A model generated the notes under the pieces. The model had not been told where the DNA came from. It made no database searches and saw only the letters and a program-made list of their open reading frames with translations. DNA of 64,000 nt from assembly GCF_001561955.1 (NCBI RefSeq), contig NZ_CP014223.1, positions 1,178,001-1,242,000 of the forward strand, read 5' to 3'. The translations under genes were made by a program, and so were the position numbers. The DNA is from Anaerotignum propionicum DSM 1682. GTDB lineage: Bacteria; Bacillota; Clostridia; Lachnospirales; Anaerotignaceae. This document shows, piece by piece, positions 35,099-43,929 of this stretch (position 1 is the stretch's first letter; each line of letters begins with the position of its first letter).

Positions 35099-36454
35099 TT
35101 GGACTATAAGGATAAAAAAGTTTTGGTTTGCGGTATGGCGAAAAGCGGCATCTCTGCTGCCAAGCTTTTAAATACACTAGGGGCGAGTGTTACCCTTCAG
35201 GATATGAAAAAGCAAGAGGAAATAAAAGATTCTCGGCTTTTGGAGCAAGAGGGAATTTCCCTTTTTCTGGGAGAAAATCCAGATAAAATTGTTTTAAAGC
35301 AGGATTTAATTGTATTAAGCCCCGGGATTCCTTGTGATCTTCCTTTTATTCTAAAGGCAGAGGCTGGAGGGATTCCTGTCATTGGTGAGGTTGAATTGGC
35401 ATACACTCTTACGCCCTGTCCTGTGACAGCAATTACAGGTACAAACGGAAAAACGACTACCACTACCCTTGTGGGGCAGATTATGCAGGCGATGAAGCCT
35501 AATACGGCGGTGGTAGGGAATATTGGTGTTTCTTACAGTGGTGAGGTATCACGGTTGACGAAAAATGATTGGGTAGTGGCGGAAATCAGTAGTTTCCAGA
35601 TGGAAAAGGCAAAAACCTTTTCTCCCCATATCAGTGCAGTATTGAACATTTCACCTGACCACTTAAATCGTCACAAAACCATGGAAAATTATATTGCCAT
35701 GAAGGAACGCATTTTTGAGAATCAGACGGAAGAAGATTTTTGTATCCTAAATTATAGTGATGAGGTATGCCGAAAGATGGCGGCAAAAACAAAGGCGAGG
35801 GTATTTTTCTTTAGCAGTCAAGAGCCTTTGAATGAGGGAATTTATCTGGATGGTGATATGATTTGTGTTCGCTGGGATGGCATGCAGGAAAATTTAGTTT
35901 CTGTTCATGACCTGCAAATATTGGGCATTCATAATTATGAGAATGCCATGGCGGCGGCGGCAATGGCTATTGTTGCAAAAGTGCCTATGGCTATCATCAG
36001 AGATGTTTTGAAAAATTTCTGCGGCGTTGCCCATAGAATTGAGTATGTTGCAACAGTTGATGGCGTAGATTATTATAATGACTCCAAAGGCACCAATACG
36101 GATGCTTCTATCCGTGCTGTGCTTGCCATGAGAAAACCCATTGTTTTGATTGGTGGAGGCTATGACAAAGGTGTATCCTTTGATGAATGGACGAAGCTTT
36201 TTCCAGGCAGAGTGAAGCATCTTGTTTTAATTGGTGTTACGGCCCAGCAAATTAAGGCGTCTGCGGAGAAATTTGGTTTCACTGATATTTCTATCTGTGA
36301 AACTTTCGAGGAAGCTGTTAATCTTTGCCGAGAATCATCCAATGAAGGGGACTGTGTCTTGCTTTCCCCTGCCTGCGCCAGCTGGGGCATGTTTGATAAT
36401 TACGAGCAGCGGGGAGATATGTTTAAAGAGCAAGTAAAGGGGTTTAGACTTTAA
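35099..36454 (+). CDS. murD: UDP-MurNAc-L-Ala:D-glutamate ligase
   Basis: A 451-residue Mur ligase. The N-terminal Rossmann-like domain has VLVCGMAKSGISAAKLL, the P-loop is AITGTNGKTTTTTLVG near residue 118, and NISPDHLNRHKTMENY and NDSKGTNTDASIRAV follow. The preferred start is TTG at 35099, 9 bp after AGAGGG; an earlier TTG at 35066 has no site. It is separated from mraY by about 200 AT-rich bp, so it may be transcribed partly from its own promoter. Confidence 0.93.
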   Translation: MDYKDKKVLVCGMAKSGISAAKLLNTLGASVTLQDMKKQEEIKDSRLLEQEGISLFLGENPDKIVLKQDLIVLSPGIPCDLPFILKAEAGGIPVIGEVELAYTLTPCPVTAITGTNGKTTTTTLVGQIMQAMKPNTAVVGNIGVSYSGEVSRLTKNDWVVAEISSFQMEKAKTFSPHISAVLNISPDHLNRHKTMENYIAMKERIFENQTEEDFCILNYSDEVCRKMAAKTKARVFFFSSQEPLNEGIYLDGDMICVRWDGMQENLVSVHDLQILGIHNYENAMAAAAMAIVAKVPMAIIRDVLKNFCGVAHRIEYVATVDGVDYYNDSKGTNTDASIRAVLAMRKPIVLIGGGYDKGVSFDEWTKLFPGRVKHLVLIGVTAQQIKASAEKFGFTDISICETFEEAVNLCRESSNEGDCVLLSPACASWGMFDNYEQRGDMFKEQVKGFRL

Positions 36455-36460
36455 ACTCAG

Positions 36461-36680
36461 CAAGGGCTAAGATCTTAGGGACGCTGTCCCTAAAACCAAG
36501 CAAGGGCTAAGACCCTTAGGGACGCTATCCCTAAAACCAAGCAAGGGCTTTGCCCTTGACCCAATAGGGAAAACTTTGTTTCCAAGGATAAGCATTAAAT
36601 ATTAAATGTATATCTGTTAAAAACGTAGTTTTCGAGAAAAGGGTCAAGGGATGAAATCCCTTGTGGAGTTTGAGACAAAG
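36461..36680. repeat. Tandem 40/41-bp repeats and palindromes between murD and ftsW
   Basis: CAAGGGCTAAGA...CCAAG units lie at 36461-36500 (40 bp) and 36501-36541 (41 bp), with a partial third from 36542. Each carries a GGGACGCTGTCCC- or GGGACGCTATCCC-type palindrome. The third turns into CAAGGGCTTTGCCCTTG. CCCTTGACCC (36553-36562) is complementary to GGGTCAAGGG (36641-36650), so the block can fold as one large structure. No coding frame is evident. Confidence 0.8.
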
Positions 36681-36742
36681 CCTCAGGTTTAAGACCTTAG
36701 ATTGATGTCTTTTAAATAAATCGGAAGAAACGGAGTGAGGAA

Positions 36743-37882
36743 ATGGGAAGAGGGTATAGCCAAAGGAAGGGTTCAACTGCAAAAAGAAAACGAATTAAAC
36801 CCGATTCCTTCGATTTCACGGTAATGTTCGTTGCGTTGACACTGATGTTATTTGGTGTAGTAATGATTTTTAGCGCTAGCTACTACACAACCATGACCGG
36901 TGCCAAGTATAACTATGATATGTTTTTTTTCCTAAAGCGTCAAAGTGTTTGGGTGGTTTTGGGTGTCGTGGCGATGGTTTTTTGCATGAATATTCCTTAT
37001 AGTTTCTGGAAGCGCTTTGCCCTATTGGCTTATTGGGCTTCAAATGTTTTCTTGCTTTTGCTGCCTTTTATTGGGATTGAGGCCGGTGGGCAGAAACGTT
37101 GGCTGGGGGTAGGCATGTTGCAGTTTCAGCCATCAGAATTTACAAAATTGGCATTGGTCCTTTATTTCTCCCAATACATTGTAAGTCATAGACAGGATTT
37201 GGCGAATTTCCGAGGGTTTTTTAAGGCGCTGATGGTTTTGGCTTTACCTGTAGGATTGATTGCAATTTCAAACTTCTCTTCCGCTTTGTTGATTATGTTG
37301 ATGGGTCTGACAATGCTGTTCATCGGGAGCCCTAAAATTTGGTATTTTGTTGCGGGAGCGGGGGCAATTATTCCGGCAGGTGTTCTTGCTGTTGTATTAT
37401 TCCCATATCGCCTAAGTAGAATTAGGATATGGTTAGACCCTTGGTCTGACCCCACAGGAAAGGGCTTTCAGACCATTCAGGGGCTTTACGCTGTTGCATC
37501 TGGTGGGATTTTTGGCCTTGGTTTGGGGCAGAGCAGGCAGAAAACCTTTGTACCCGAGTCTCATAACGATATTATTTTTGCGATTATTTGCGAAGAGCTG
37601 GGCATTATTGGTGCAGCACTCGTGATTATCTTATTCGCAGTTTTAATTTGGCGTGGCATCAAAATTGCCATGAATGCCAAAGATACATATGGAACATTGA
37701 TGGCCACTGGCATTACATCGGTCATTGCATTTCAGGCGATTATTAATATCGGTGTTGTTACGAATACCATACCAAATACGGGGCAACCTTTGCCCTTTAT
37801 CAGTTATGGCGGCACATCACTTTTATTTTTAACAATTATGATTGGTTTGCTTTTGAACATTTCAAGATATCAAAAAGACTAA
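36743..37882 (+). CDS. ftsW: FtsW/SpoVE-family peptidoglycan polymerase
   Basis: A 379-residue SEDS-family membrane protein with about ten helices. Signatures: FSASYYTTMT near residue 44, GGQKRWLGVGMLQFQPSEFT near 113, DPWSDPTGKGFQTIQGLYAV near 233, LGLGQSRQK near 260, FVPESHNDIIFAIICEELG near 270 and PFISYGGTSLLFL near 352. SEDS proteins polymerise glycan strands from lipid II with a cognate class B PBP. It closes the cluster: no murG, ftsQ, ftsA or ftsZ follows here. A terminator follows at once. Confidence 0.93.
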   Translation: MGRGYSQRKGSTAKRKRIKPDSFDFTVMFVALTLMLFGVVMIFSASYYTTMTGAKYNYDMFFFLKRQSVWVVLGVVAMVFCMNIPYSFWKRFALLAYWASNVFLLLLPFIGIEAGGQKRWLGVGMLQFQPSEFTKLALVLYFSQYIVSHRQDLANFRGFFKALMVLALPVGLIAISNFSSALLIMLMGLTMLFIGSPKIWYFVAGAGAIIPAGVLAVVLFPYRLSRIRIWLDPWSDPTGKGFQTIQGLYAVASGGIFGLGLGQSRQKTFVPESHNDIIFAIICEELGIIGAALVIILFAVLIWRGIKIAMNAKDTYGTLMATGITSVIAFQAIINIGVVTNTIPNTGQPLPFISYGGTSLLFLTIMIGLLLNISRYQKD

Positions 37883-37885
37883 AAA

Positions 37886-37926
37886 GAAAACAGCACAGTA
37901 TCCAAACGGATTGTGCTGTTTTTTCT
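37886..37926 (+). terminator. Terminator of the dcw cluster
   Basis: AAAACAGCACA and TGTGCTGTTTT arms followed by TTTTCTT, 4 bp after the ftsW stop. Confidence 0.88.
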
Positions 37927-37991
37927 TAAATTTAGTAATTTTTCCTGAGAAGTTTTGTCTGCTTACTAGTAATATCGATCTTTATGTAGCA

Positions 37992-38816
37992 CTAAAGGCT
38001 GAAAATACCACTCATGTTTAATACAAGAAATGTGGCGTCTGAACCTTGTTTTTCTCCAATATGTGAGAGTAGCTGAGGTCCTGAGGTATTCATGCAGCTG
38101 GGGGGCAAATCCTTCATTGTAATTGTCTCCACAGCTAAAACTTCATCAACAAGTAACCCCAATAATGAGTCCTGCTTATCCCTTACAGTGACACACATGG
38201 TTTTGGTGTTTTCACGGAATATTCTTTTTGTTTCGTCCAAAAGTCTTACAACAATATCTTTATAGGTATGTGCATCTTGTTTAAGCTGATCGCGCAGGCA
38301 TTTTTCTCTTTCACAATCATCACATTGACGAGGGCATTCGAAAGCTAAATGAGCAGTTTCATGGAGCTTTTTATGGGGCTCATCTATTTTGCTTAAGTGA
38401 AACGCAATGGAATGGTTATTGGTTTGATAGGCATCATACCATTTCCCAAAGGCGCATTTATGAGGATCAGTAGCCAACCGAAAGGTATCGTCCTCCAAAA
38501 GGCATCGTTCCATTTCCCGCACCCAAAGAATATGGTCATTTTTTCTTTGCTCTAACATTTCATCAAAGGCATCTTGTTCCTGTTCAAGAGTTTTTAAACC
38601 CAATGCGGGTCTTAAATCGATAATTGGGACTACATTTCCCCTTGAATGAATGATGCCACGTTTTATAATATTACTATCCGGTAACACGCTGACTGGCTCT
38701 TCTAATACAGAGATTGATTCAACATAAGAACTATCAATGGCATATAATTGGGATTCAAGTTTTAAGCTAAGCCATAGGTTCGTTTTATTTATAAATTCAT
38801 CTTTTTGGTTCAGCAT
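37992..38816 (-). CDS. CheW-like protein with an internal CZB (zinc-binding) domain
   Basis: A 274-residue chemotaxis adaptor. The CheW fold is split: the N-terminal half has YAIDSSYVESISVL, then GIIHSRGNVVPIIDLRPALG, and the C-terminal half has MCVTVRDKQDSLLGLLVDEV, then SDATFLVLNMSGI. Between them (about residues 85-205) is a chemoreceptor zinc-binding domain: HILWVREMERCL, then DPHKCAFGKWYDAY, then DEPHKKLHETA supply the His/Cys zinc ligands. An extra Cys cluster, CPRQCDDCEREKC, lies just after it. CheW couples receptors to CheA, and CZB domains sense zinc or oxidants. It is monocistronic; no cheA or other chemotaxis gene is adjacent. Confidence 0.85.
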   Translation of the reverse strand: MLNQKDEFINKTNLWLSLKLESQLYAIDSSYVESISVLEEPVSVLPDSNIIKRGIIHSRGNVVPIIDLRPALGLKTLEQEQDAFDEMLEQRKNDHILWVREMERCLLEDDTFRLATDPHKCAFGKWYDAYQTNNHSIAFHLSKIDEPHKKLHETAHLAFECPRQCDDCEREKCLRDQLKQDAHTYKDIVVRLLDETKRIFRENTKTMCVTVRDKQDSLLGLLVDEVLAVETITMKDLPPSCMNTSGPQLLSHIGEKQGSDATFLVLNMSGIFSL

Positions 38817-39016
38817 GTAGGATCACTCCTTTCTGTGTATCTATATTATATATTACATTCATCATACAACAGGTTTTACCATTTTTCAACTGTAATACAC
38901 CTGAGAAAAGAAGCCCTTTATTTGTATACTGTTTTCATTAAAAGGATACATAGAAAACAACTTTTTTCTTATAAGTGGAATAATTCCGATTTATCGGTAA
39001 TTTGATAAAAAGATGC

Positions 39017-39045
39017 TTGACAAATTTAAAAGAATTGACTAAAAT
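39017..39045 (+). promoter_or_regulatory. Sigma-A promoter of valS
   Basis: TTGACA, 17-bp spacer, TAAAAT, immediately upstream of the T-box leader. Confidence 0.78.
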
Positions 39046-39054
39046 CTTGTGATA

Positions 39055-39309
39055 TAGAAACTGCAAAAGACAGTGAAAAAGAGGAGTATGTATCGATCAT
39101 TGCCAGAGAGAAAGGGTCATCGGCTGTAAGCCCTTTTCAAAATAGGATACAGAAGGTAGCTTTTGAGTTGTTTTGCTGAAGGATTATTTCTGTGTAGGCA
39201 AAAACGGTTTACCCCGTTATCGGTTATTGAGTGTCTGCCCTTTGGGCAGAAATTAAGGTGGTACCGCGAGTTTTCGTCCTTTTTAGGGATGGAAGCTTTT
39301 TTTTTATAA
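39055..39309 (+). promoter_or_regulatory. T-box leader of valS
   Basis: The T-box sequence AAGGTGGTACCGCG is at 39255-39268. A Stem I region lies upstream (AGAAAGGGTCATCGGCTG, etc.), with a likely specifier codon GTA (Val) at 39156-39158 in GAAGGTAGC. A terminator follows: GAGTTTTCGTCC pairs with GGGATGGAAGCT and is followed by a run of T (39298-39307). Uncharged tRNA-Val would stabilise the antiterminator and permit valS transcription. Confidence 0.9.
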
Positions 39310-39611
39310 TTCTATCTGGTAAAAGTTTTTTTAAATCCTTGAAAGGTGGAATAACCACTGTAAGGAAGCAGAAAACACTTTGAGAAATAAAATGCATTGT
39401 TTTTTCAATGAAATGCATTGGCTAGATATAAATGAAAATTTATCTTATTTTATTTATATTGAAACCTTGTTTATAAAAGAGACGGGACATGGTTATAACA
39501 AACATAGATAATCTTTTTATAGGAGTTTTTACCGTTAATATTTAAGAAATAAACAAACTGCATTGTTTGATGAAAAGAAATATTATAGGAAGTTATTAGG
39601 AGGAGAGTATT
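39310..39611 (+). other. Long untranslated spacer between T-box and valS
   Basis: About 300 AT-rich bases separate the T-box terminator from the valS ATG, longer than usual. It contains two copies of AAATGCATTG near 39391 and 39410. No ORF with a ribosome site is apparent. A second promoter for valS could lie here. Confidence 0.4.
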
Positions 39612-42242
39612 ATGAAAGAATTGGCTAAAAGTTATGATCCATCAATTGTTGAAGAAAAGCTTTATGAAAGATGGATGGAAAAGAAATATTTTCACACAGA
39701 GGTTGATAAAAGCAAAAAACCCTTCTGTATTGTTATGCCACCCCCAAACATAACAGGACAGCTGCATATGGGCCATGCTTTAGATAACACCATGCAGGAT
39801 ATTCTAATCCGTTGGAAGAGAATGGCGGGCTTTAATGCATTATGGGTACCGGGTATTGATCATGCCAGTATTTCTACTGAATTAAAGGTAGTTCAAAAGA
39901 TGGCCTCCGAGGGTTTGAGCAAGGACGATGTTGGTCGTGACGGATTCTTGGATCGTGCATGGGCATGGAAAGAAGAATATGGTGGTATTATTTTGAACCA
40001 GCTTCGTAAATTAGGTTGTTCTTGCGATTGGGACAGAGTTCGCTTTACCATGGATGAAGGCTGTTCTGACGCTGTTCTGGAAGTATTCTGCCGATTATAT
40101 GAAAAAGGCTATATCTATCGCGGTGAAAAAATCATTAACTGGTGCCCTGAGTGTCAGACCACAATTTCTGATGCTGAGGTAAATCATGTTGACTCGGCAG
40201 GACATTTTTATCATATTGATTACCCCATTGTAGGTTCTGAGGAAAAACTGCGATTGGCAACAACAAGACCTGAAACAATGCTGGGGGATACTGCTGTTGC
40301 CGTTCACCCTGAGGATGAAAGATATAAACATTTAATTGGTAAGAACTGTATTTTGCCTTTGTTAAATAAGGAGATTCCTATTATTGCTGATGATTATGTT
40401 GACCGTGAATTCGGTACGGGTGTTGTAAAAATCACACCTGCCCATGACCCTAATGACTTTGAAGTTGGTCTAAGACATGATCTGCCTCGAATCAGTGTTA
40501 TGAATGATGATGGCACAATGAACGATTTGGCGGGAGAATATGCAGGCATGGATCGTTATGCATGCAGAGAAGCAATTGTTTCCAAGCTGAAAGAAGAGGG
40601 CTATTTAGTTCGTATTGAGGACATTACCCATGCTGTAGGATGTCATGAACGCTGTAATGTTCCCATTGAGCCGATGATTAAATTGCAGTGGTTTGTTAAA
40701 ATGGAAGAAATGGCAAAACCTGCAATGGAAGTATATGAAAACCAGAAGCTTCGCTTTGTGCCAGACCGCTTTGGTAAGGTTTATATGCATTGGCTGGAAA
40801 ATATTCGTGACTGGTGTATCTCTCGTCAGCTTTGGTGGGGACACCGCATCCCTGCATATTATTGTGCAGACTGCGGACATATCACTGTTGACAAGCATAC
40901 ACCGGATAAATGTGAAAAATGCGGCTCTACAAATCTTAGACAGGATGAAGATACGTTGGATACATGGTTCAGCTCAGCTTTATGGCCTTTTTCAACCTTA
41001 GGCTGGCCTGAAAATACCGAGGAGATGAAACACTTCTATCCGACAAGCACTCTGGTTACAGGGTATGATATTATCTTCTTCTGGGTAGTAAGAATGGTAT
41101 TTAGCGGCATGGAGCAGATTGGTGAAATTCCATTCCATGATGTATTAATTCATGGCTTGATTCGTGATGATCAGGGTCGTAAATTCTCCAAATCTTTGGG
41201 CAATGGCATTGATCCATTGGAGGTTATTGCAAACTACGGTGCTGACCCTCTGCGTTTGATGCTTATTACTGGAAACGCACCCGGAAATGATATGCGTTTC
41301 TATTGGGAAAGATTGGAGAACTGCAGAAACTTTAGTAATAAAATTTGGAATGCAACTCGTTTTGTTATGATGAATCTGGATGAAAAAGTAGAAACAAAAC
41401 TTCTCATGTTGACTTCTGCGGATAAGTGGATTCTTTCAAAGGTAAATACTTTGGCAAAAGAAGTTGAAGATAACATGGAACATTATGAATTGGCTCTGGC
41501 TGCCCAGAAGGTTTATGATTTCCTTTGGGATGAATATTGCGACTGGTATATTGAAATGGTTAAGCCTCGTTTGTACAATAAGGAAGATCATACCAGAGAG
41601 GCTGCCCTTTGGACACTGAAAACCGTTTTGATAAATGCGTTGAAGCTGTTGCACCCATTTATGCCTTTCATCACAGAGGAGCTGTTTTTACACATTCAGG
41701 ATGCCGAAGAAAGTATCATGATTTCCGATTGGCCTGTATACAAGGAAGAGTGGAACTATAAAGAAAATGAAATGGAAATCGATACGATAAAAGAAGCCGT
41801 TCGTAATATCCGTAATATTCGTGGTGAAATGAACGTAGCTCCTTCCAAGAAGGTGCAGGTATTTGTTGTTACTGAAAATGAAGAAATCAGCCATATTTTT
41901 GAGCATGCAAAGGTGTTCTTTAAAACTTTGGCATATGCCAGCGAGGTTATGGTTCAAAGCACTCGAGAAGGCATTGGTGAAGATGCAGTTTCAGTGGTAA
42001 TCTCCAATGCAACAATTTATATGCCTTTGGCAGAATTGGTTGATATTTCCAAGGAAATAGAGCGTTTAGAAAAAGAGCGGGATAAAATGCTGGGAGAAAT
42101 TCAGCGTGTGGAGAAGAAGCTGGAAAATCAGGGCTTTGTAGCAAAAGCACCTAAGTCTTTGATTGATGAGGAAAAGGCGAAGGGTGAAAAATACAAAGCA
42201 ATGTTGGCGCAGATTGAGGAACGCTTGGCTCAGATGAAGTAA
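39612..42242 (+). CDS. valS: Valyl-tRNA synthetase
   Basis: An 876-residue class Ia synthetase of full length. The HIGH-type motif is PPPNITGQLHMGHALD near residue 45. The editing domain has ATTRPETMLGDTAVAVHPED near 216, and the KMSKS-type motif is KFSKSLGNGIDP near 526. The C-terminal coiled coil (EIERLEKERDKMLGEIQRVE) clamps tRNA-Val and separates ValRS from IleRS. AGGAGGAGAG lies upstream. It is controlled by the T-box leader and is monocistronic. Confidence 0.97.
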   Translation: MKELAKSYDPSIVEEKLYERWMEKKYFHTEVDKSKKPFCIVMPPPNITGQLHMGHALDNTMQDILIRWKRMAGFNALWVPGIDHASISTELKVVQKMASEGLSKDDVGRDGFLDRAWAWKEEYGGIILNQLRKLGCSCDWDRVRFTMDEGCSDAVLEVFCRLYEKGYIYRGEKIINWCPECQTTISDAEVNHVDSAGHFYHIDYPIVGSEEKLRLATTRPETMLGDTAVAVHPEDERYKHLIGKNCILPLLNKEIPIIADDYVDREFGTGVVKITPAHDPNDFEVGLRHDLPRISVMNDDGTMNDLAGEYAGMDRYACREAIVSKLKEEGYLVRIEDITHAVGCHERCNVPIEPMIKLQWFVKMEEMAKPAMEVYENQKLRFVPDRFGKVYMHWLENIRDWCISRQLWWGHRIPAYYCADCGHITVDKHTPDKCEKCGSTNLRQDEDTLDTWFSSALWPFSTLGWPENTEEMKHFYPTSTLVTGYDIIFFWVVRMVFSGMEQIGEIPFHDVLIHGLIRDDQGRKFSKSLGNGIDPLEVIANYGADPLRLMLITGNAPGNDMRFYWERLENCRNFSNKIWNATRFVMMNLDEKVETKLLMLTSADKWILSKVNTLAKEVEDNMEHYELALAAQKVYDFLWDEYCDWYIEMVKPRLYNKEDHTREAALWTLKTVLINALKLLHPFMPFITEELFLHIQDAEESIMISDWPVYKEEWNYKENEMEIDTIKEAVRNIRNIRGEMNVAPSKKVQVFVVTENEEISHIFEHAKVFFKTLAYASEVMVQSTREGIGEDAVSVVISNATIYMPLAELVDISKEIERLEKERDKMLGEIQRVEKKLENQGFVAKAPKSLIDEEKAKGEKYKAMLAQIEERLAQMK

Positions 42243-42287
42243 TAAAATGAAATAAAGAAACAGCCAAAATATAAAATAATTGTGATT

Positions 42288-42320
42288 GGACTGGGTTCGC
42301 TGAGAACTCAGTCCTTATTA
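42288..42320 (+). terminator. Terminator after valS
   Basis: GGACTGGGTTC and GAACTCAGTCC arms, with one wobble pair, followed by TTATTATATT. Confidence 0.75.
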
Positions 42321-42491
42321 TATTATATGAGAGATTTGGAGAGGGATTTTTTATCTTTATAGTTGATTAAGAAAGTATACTAATAAAAATTTGCACCATT
42401 CCGTGTTCATATCGATTGGTAAATTTTCACGCACGCATTCCTTTTTTGTTGAAGATGAAAAAGCTAATAAAATTACTATATATTGAAATAT

Positions 42492-42520
42492 TTAAAAACC
42501 CCCGGCATTGGCCGGGGGAA
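42492..42520 (-). terminator. Terminator of the Cys-rich protein gene
   Basis: On the minus strand CCCCCGGC and GCCGGGGG form a GC-only stem around a short loop, followed by TTTTTAAAT. Confidence 0.92.
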
Positions 42521-42538
42521 TGATGTGGAGCTACATTT

Positions 42539-43564
42539 TTATTTACAGTTGCATCTGTTGTTGCAATTACAGTTATTGTTGCTGTTATTTACGGAATTAG
42601 TATTGTCATCGAAATCGCAGTTTGGAGAACTGAAGGTTGGTGTAAATGCACAGCAGGATTTAGGTTCCTTGGAAGGTACAAATGCATCCCAAGGGAAACT
42701 CAAAGCATTGAAGTTTGCACAAGGATCGCCGGACTGCAAAGGTGATACGCAGCTTTCAGGCAAACATGTGCCTAAGGACTGAACTACCATGTTTACAGGG
42801 CGATACAGTTTGATAATTGTAAACAAACCGATTGTGACATTCACAGCTACAGGAGTAGTTTGAGAAACGTCTCCGCAGCAGTCGTTGCAGAAGTCGTTGC
42901 ATCCATTGTCACAGCCGCATCCGCTTTCGCAGTCGCAAATGCAACTACAGCAACAGCAGCAGCAGTTGTTACTAGGACTAGCATACTTTAATTCAGCAGC
43001 TAAAGCGATAGCTTTTCCTTCTGCCACAACAAAGGGGCCGCCGATGCCGCTAAAGCAGCAATTAAACATTTCGTTTACTGTTGTTGTATCTGTTTCGGTA
43101 GAGCCAAACAGTGTAGTTTTTAAGGTGTAACTGCTTGTTGCATCAATACGTCCGATAAAACAGCCATCAGAACGACGGAACTCTAAAGTATATTCAAAAA
43201 CATACCTTAGTTCAATATCCCAGCAGCCAATTTGTAAAGGGCTAGGAGTCTTGCGAATAATTTCGATTTTTTTGAGCACAAGATGTTTGATGATAACATC
43301 AGTTGCATTGCAAGGAGGAACGATGATGTCACCCTCACAAATCATTTCTTTTCCACCAGGACCACTATTCCTTGCAGCTCTAGCGGGTCCCAAAATATCG
43401 GGGGTTAAACATTTCTGAATACGGCATTGGTCGAAGATTTTTTGCGCGATGATACAGACCTCGCCAGCTCCAGTATTGGAGTCACTTCCACTTCCACAGC
43501 CACAGCCACAGCCACAGCTTCTACTACTGAGCTCTGTATTGTTATCAAATTCAAAAGCTCCCAT
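42539..43564 (-). CDS. Cys-rich putative spore-surface protein
   Basis: A 341-residue protein with 38 cysteines by hand count (about 11 percent). The N-terminus has a CGCGCGCG run near residue 18. A central conserved-looking region (about 36-190; FDQCRIQKCLTPDILGPARA, then GDIIVPPCNATDVIIKHL) is probably a beta-rich domain. A dense cluster near 200-232 (NNCCCCCCSCICDCESGCGC, then further Cys) and a C-terminal CNCNNRCNCK complete it. There is no signal peptide or membrane helix. Such composition recalls clostridial exosporium or coat morphogenetic proteins such as CdeC, but I do not recognise the family firmly. A sigma-K-like promoter and a strong AAGGAGG site precede it. Confidence 0.75.
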   Translation of the reverse strand: MGAFEFDNNTELSSRSCGCGCGCGSGSDSNTGAGEVCIIAQKIFDQCRIQKCLTPDILGPARAARNSGPGGKEMICEGDIIVPPCNATDVIIKHLVLKKIEIIRKTPSPLQIGCWDIELRYVFEYTLEFRRSDGCFIGRIDATSSYTLKTTLFGSTETDTTTVNEMFNCCFSGIGGPFVVAEGKAIALAAELKYASPSNNCCCCCCSCICDCESGCGCDNGCNDFCNDCCGDVSQTTPVAVNVTIGLFTIIKLYRPVNMVVQSLGTCLPESCVSPLQSGDPCANFNALSFPWDAFVPSKEPKSCCAFTPTFSSPNCDFDDNTNSVNNSNNNCNCNNRCNCK

Positions 43565-43599
43565 AAGATTGCCTCCTTTAAGTTGTATATGTTCTTATA

Positions 43600-43626
43600 T
43601 ATAGTATGTAAAGTGGGAAAATGGGT
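43600..43626 (-). promoter_or_regulatory. Sigma-K-like promoter of the Cys-rich gene
   Basis: On the minus strand ACC, then 15 bp, then CATACTATA. This fits the late mother-cell pattern AC-N16-CATAnnnTA. It is about 36 bp before the ATG. Confidence 0.5.
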
Positions 43627-43756
43627 GATAGGAGTAAAATAAATATATTTGCAGTATTTTAGCTTTCTTCAGCGGGGGTTGGAAGATTTAACCTTAAATT
43701 CATCTAATGTAAATATTTTTTTATCTATTTTGCCAAGTACTTTTTTCTGCCTAAAA

Positions 43757-43765
43757 TGTTATACT
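43757..43765 (+). promoter_or_regulatory. Extended -10 element for glyA
   Basis: TGTTATACT, an extended -10 box, about 165 bp before the glyA start. No good -35 is visible. The remaining bases to glyA show no gene. Confidence 0.4.
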
Positions 43766-43929
43766 CTGGTTATAGTCCTTTACAGGAGATGCCACTTTAC
43801 TTTCTTCAGAATAAGGGAATATGCTTAATATGAAAAGAACAGAGAACTTGTGCTGATAAGCAGCGCTGATGAAATTATTTGAGAAACAAAAATAAAAAGG
43901 CACCTTAAAAAGGAATAGGAGGATGAAGA

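Noticed and set aside
42885-43130. Gln-rich plus-strand frame opposite the Cys-rich gene
   Set aside because: CAG/CAA runs are the complement of the Cys-rich coding sequence; no ribosome site.
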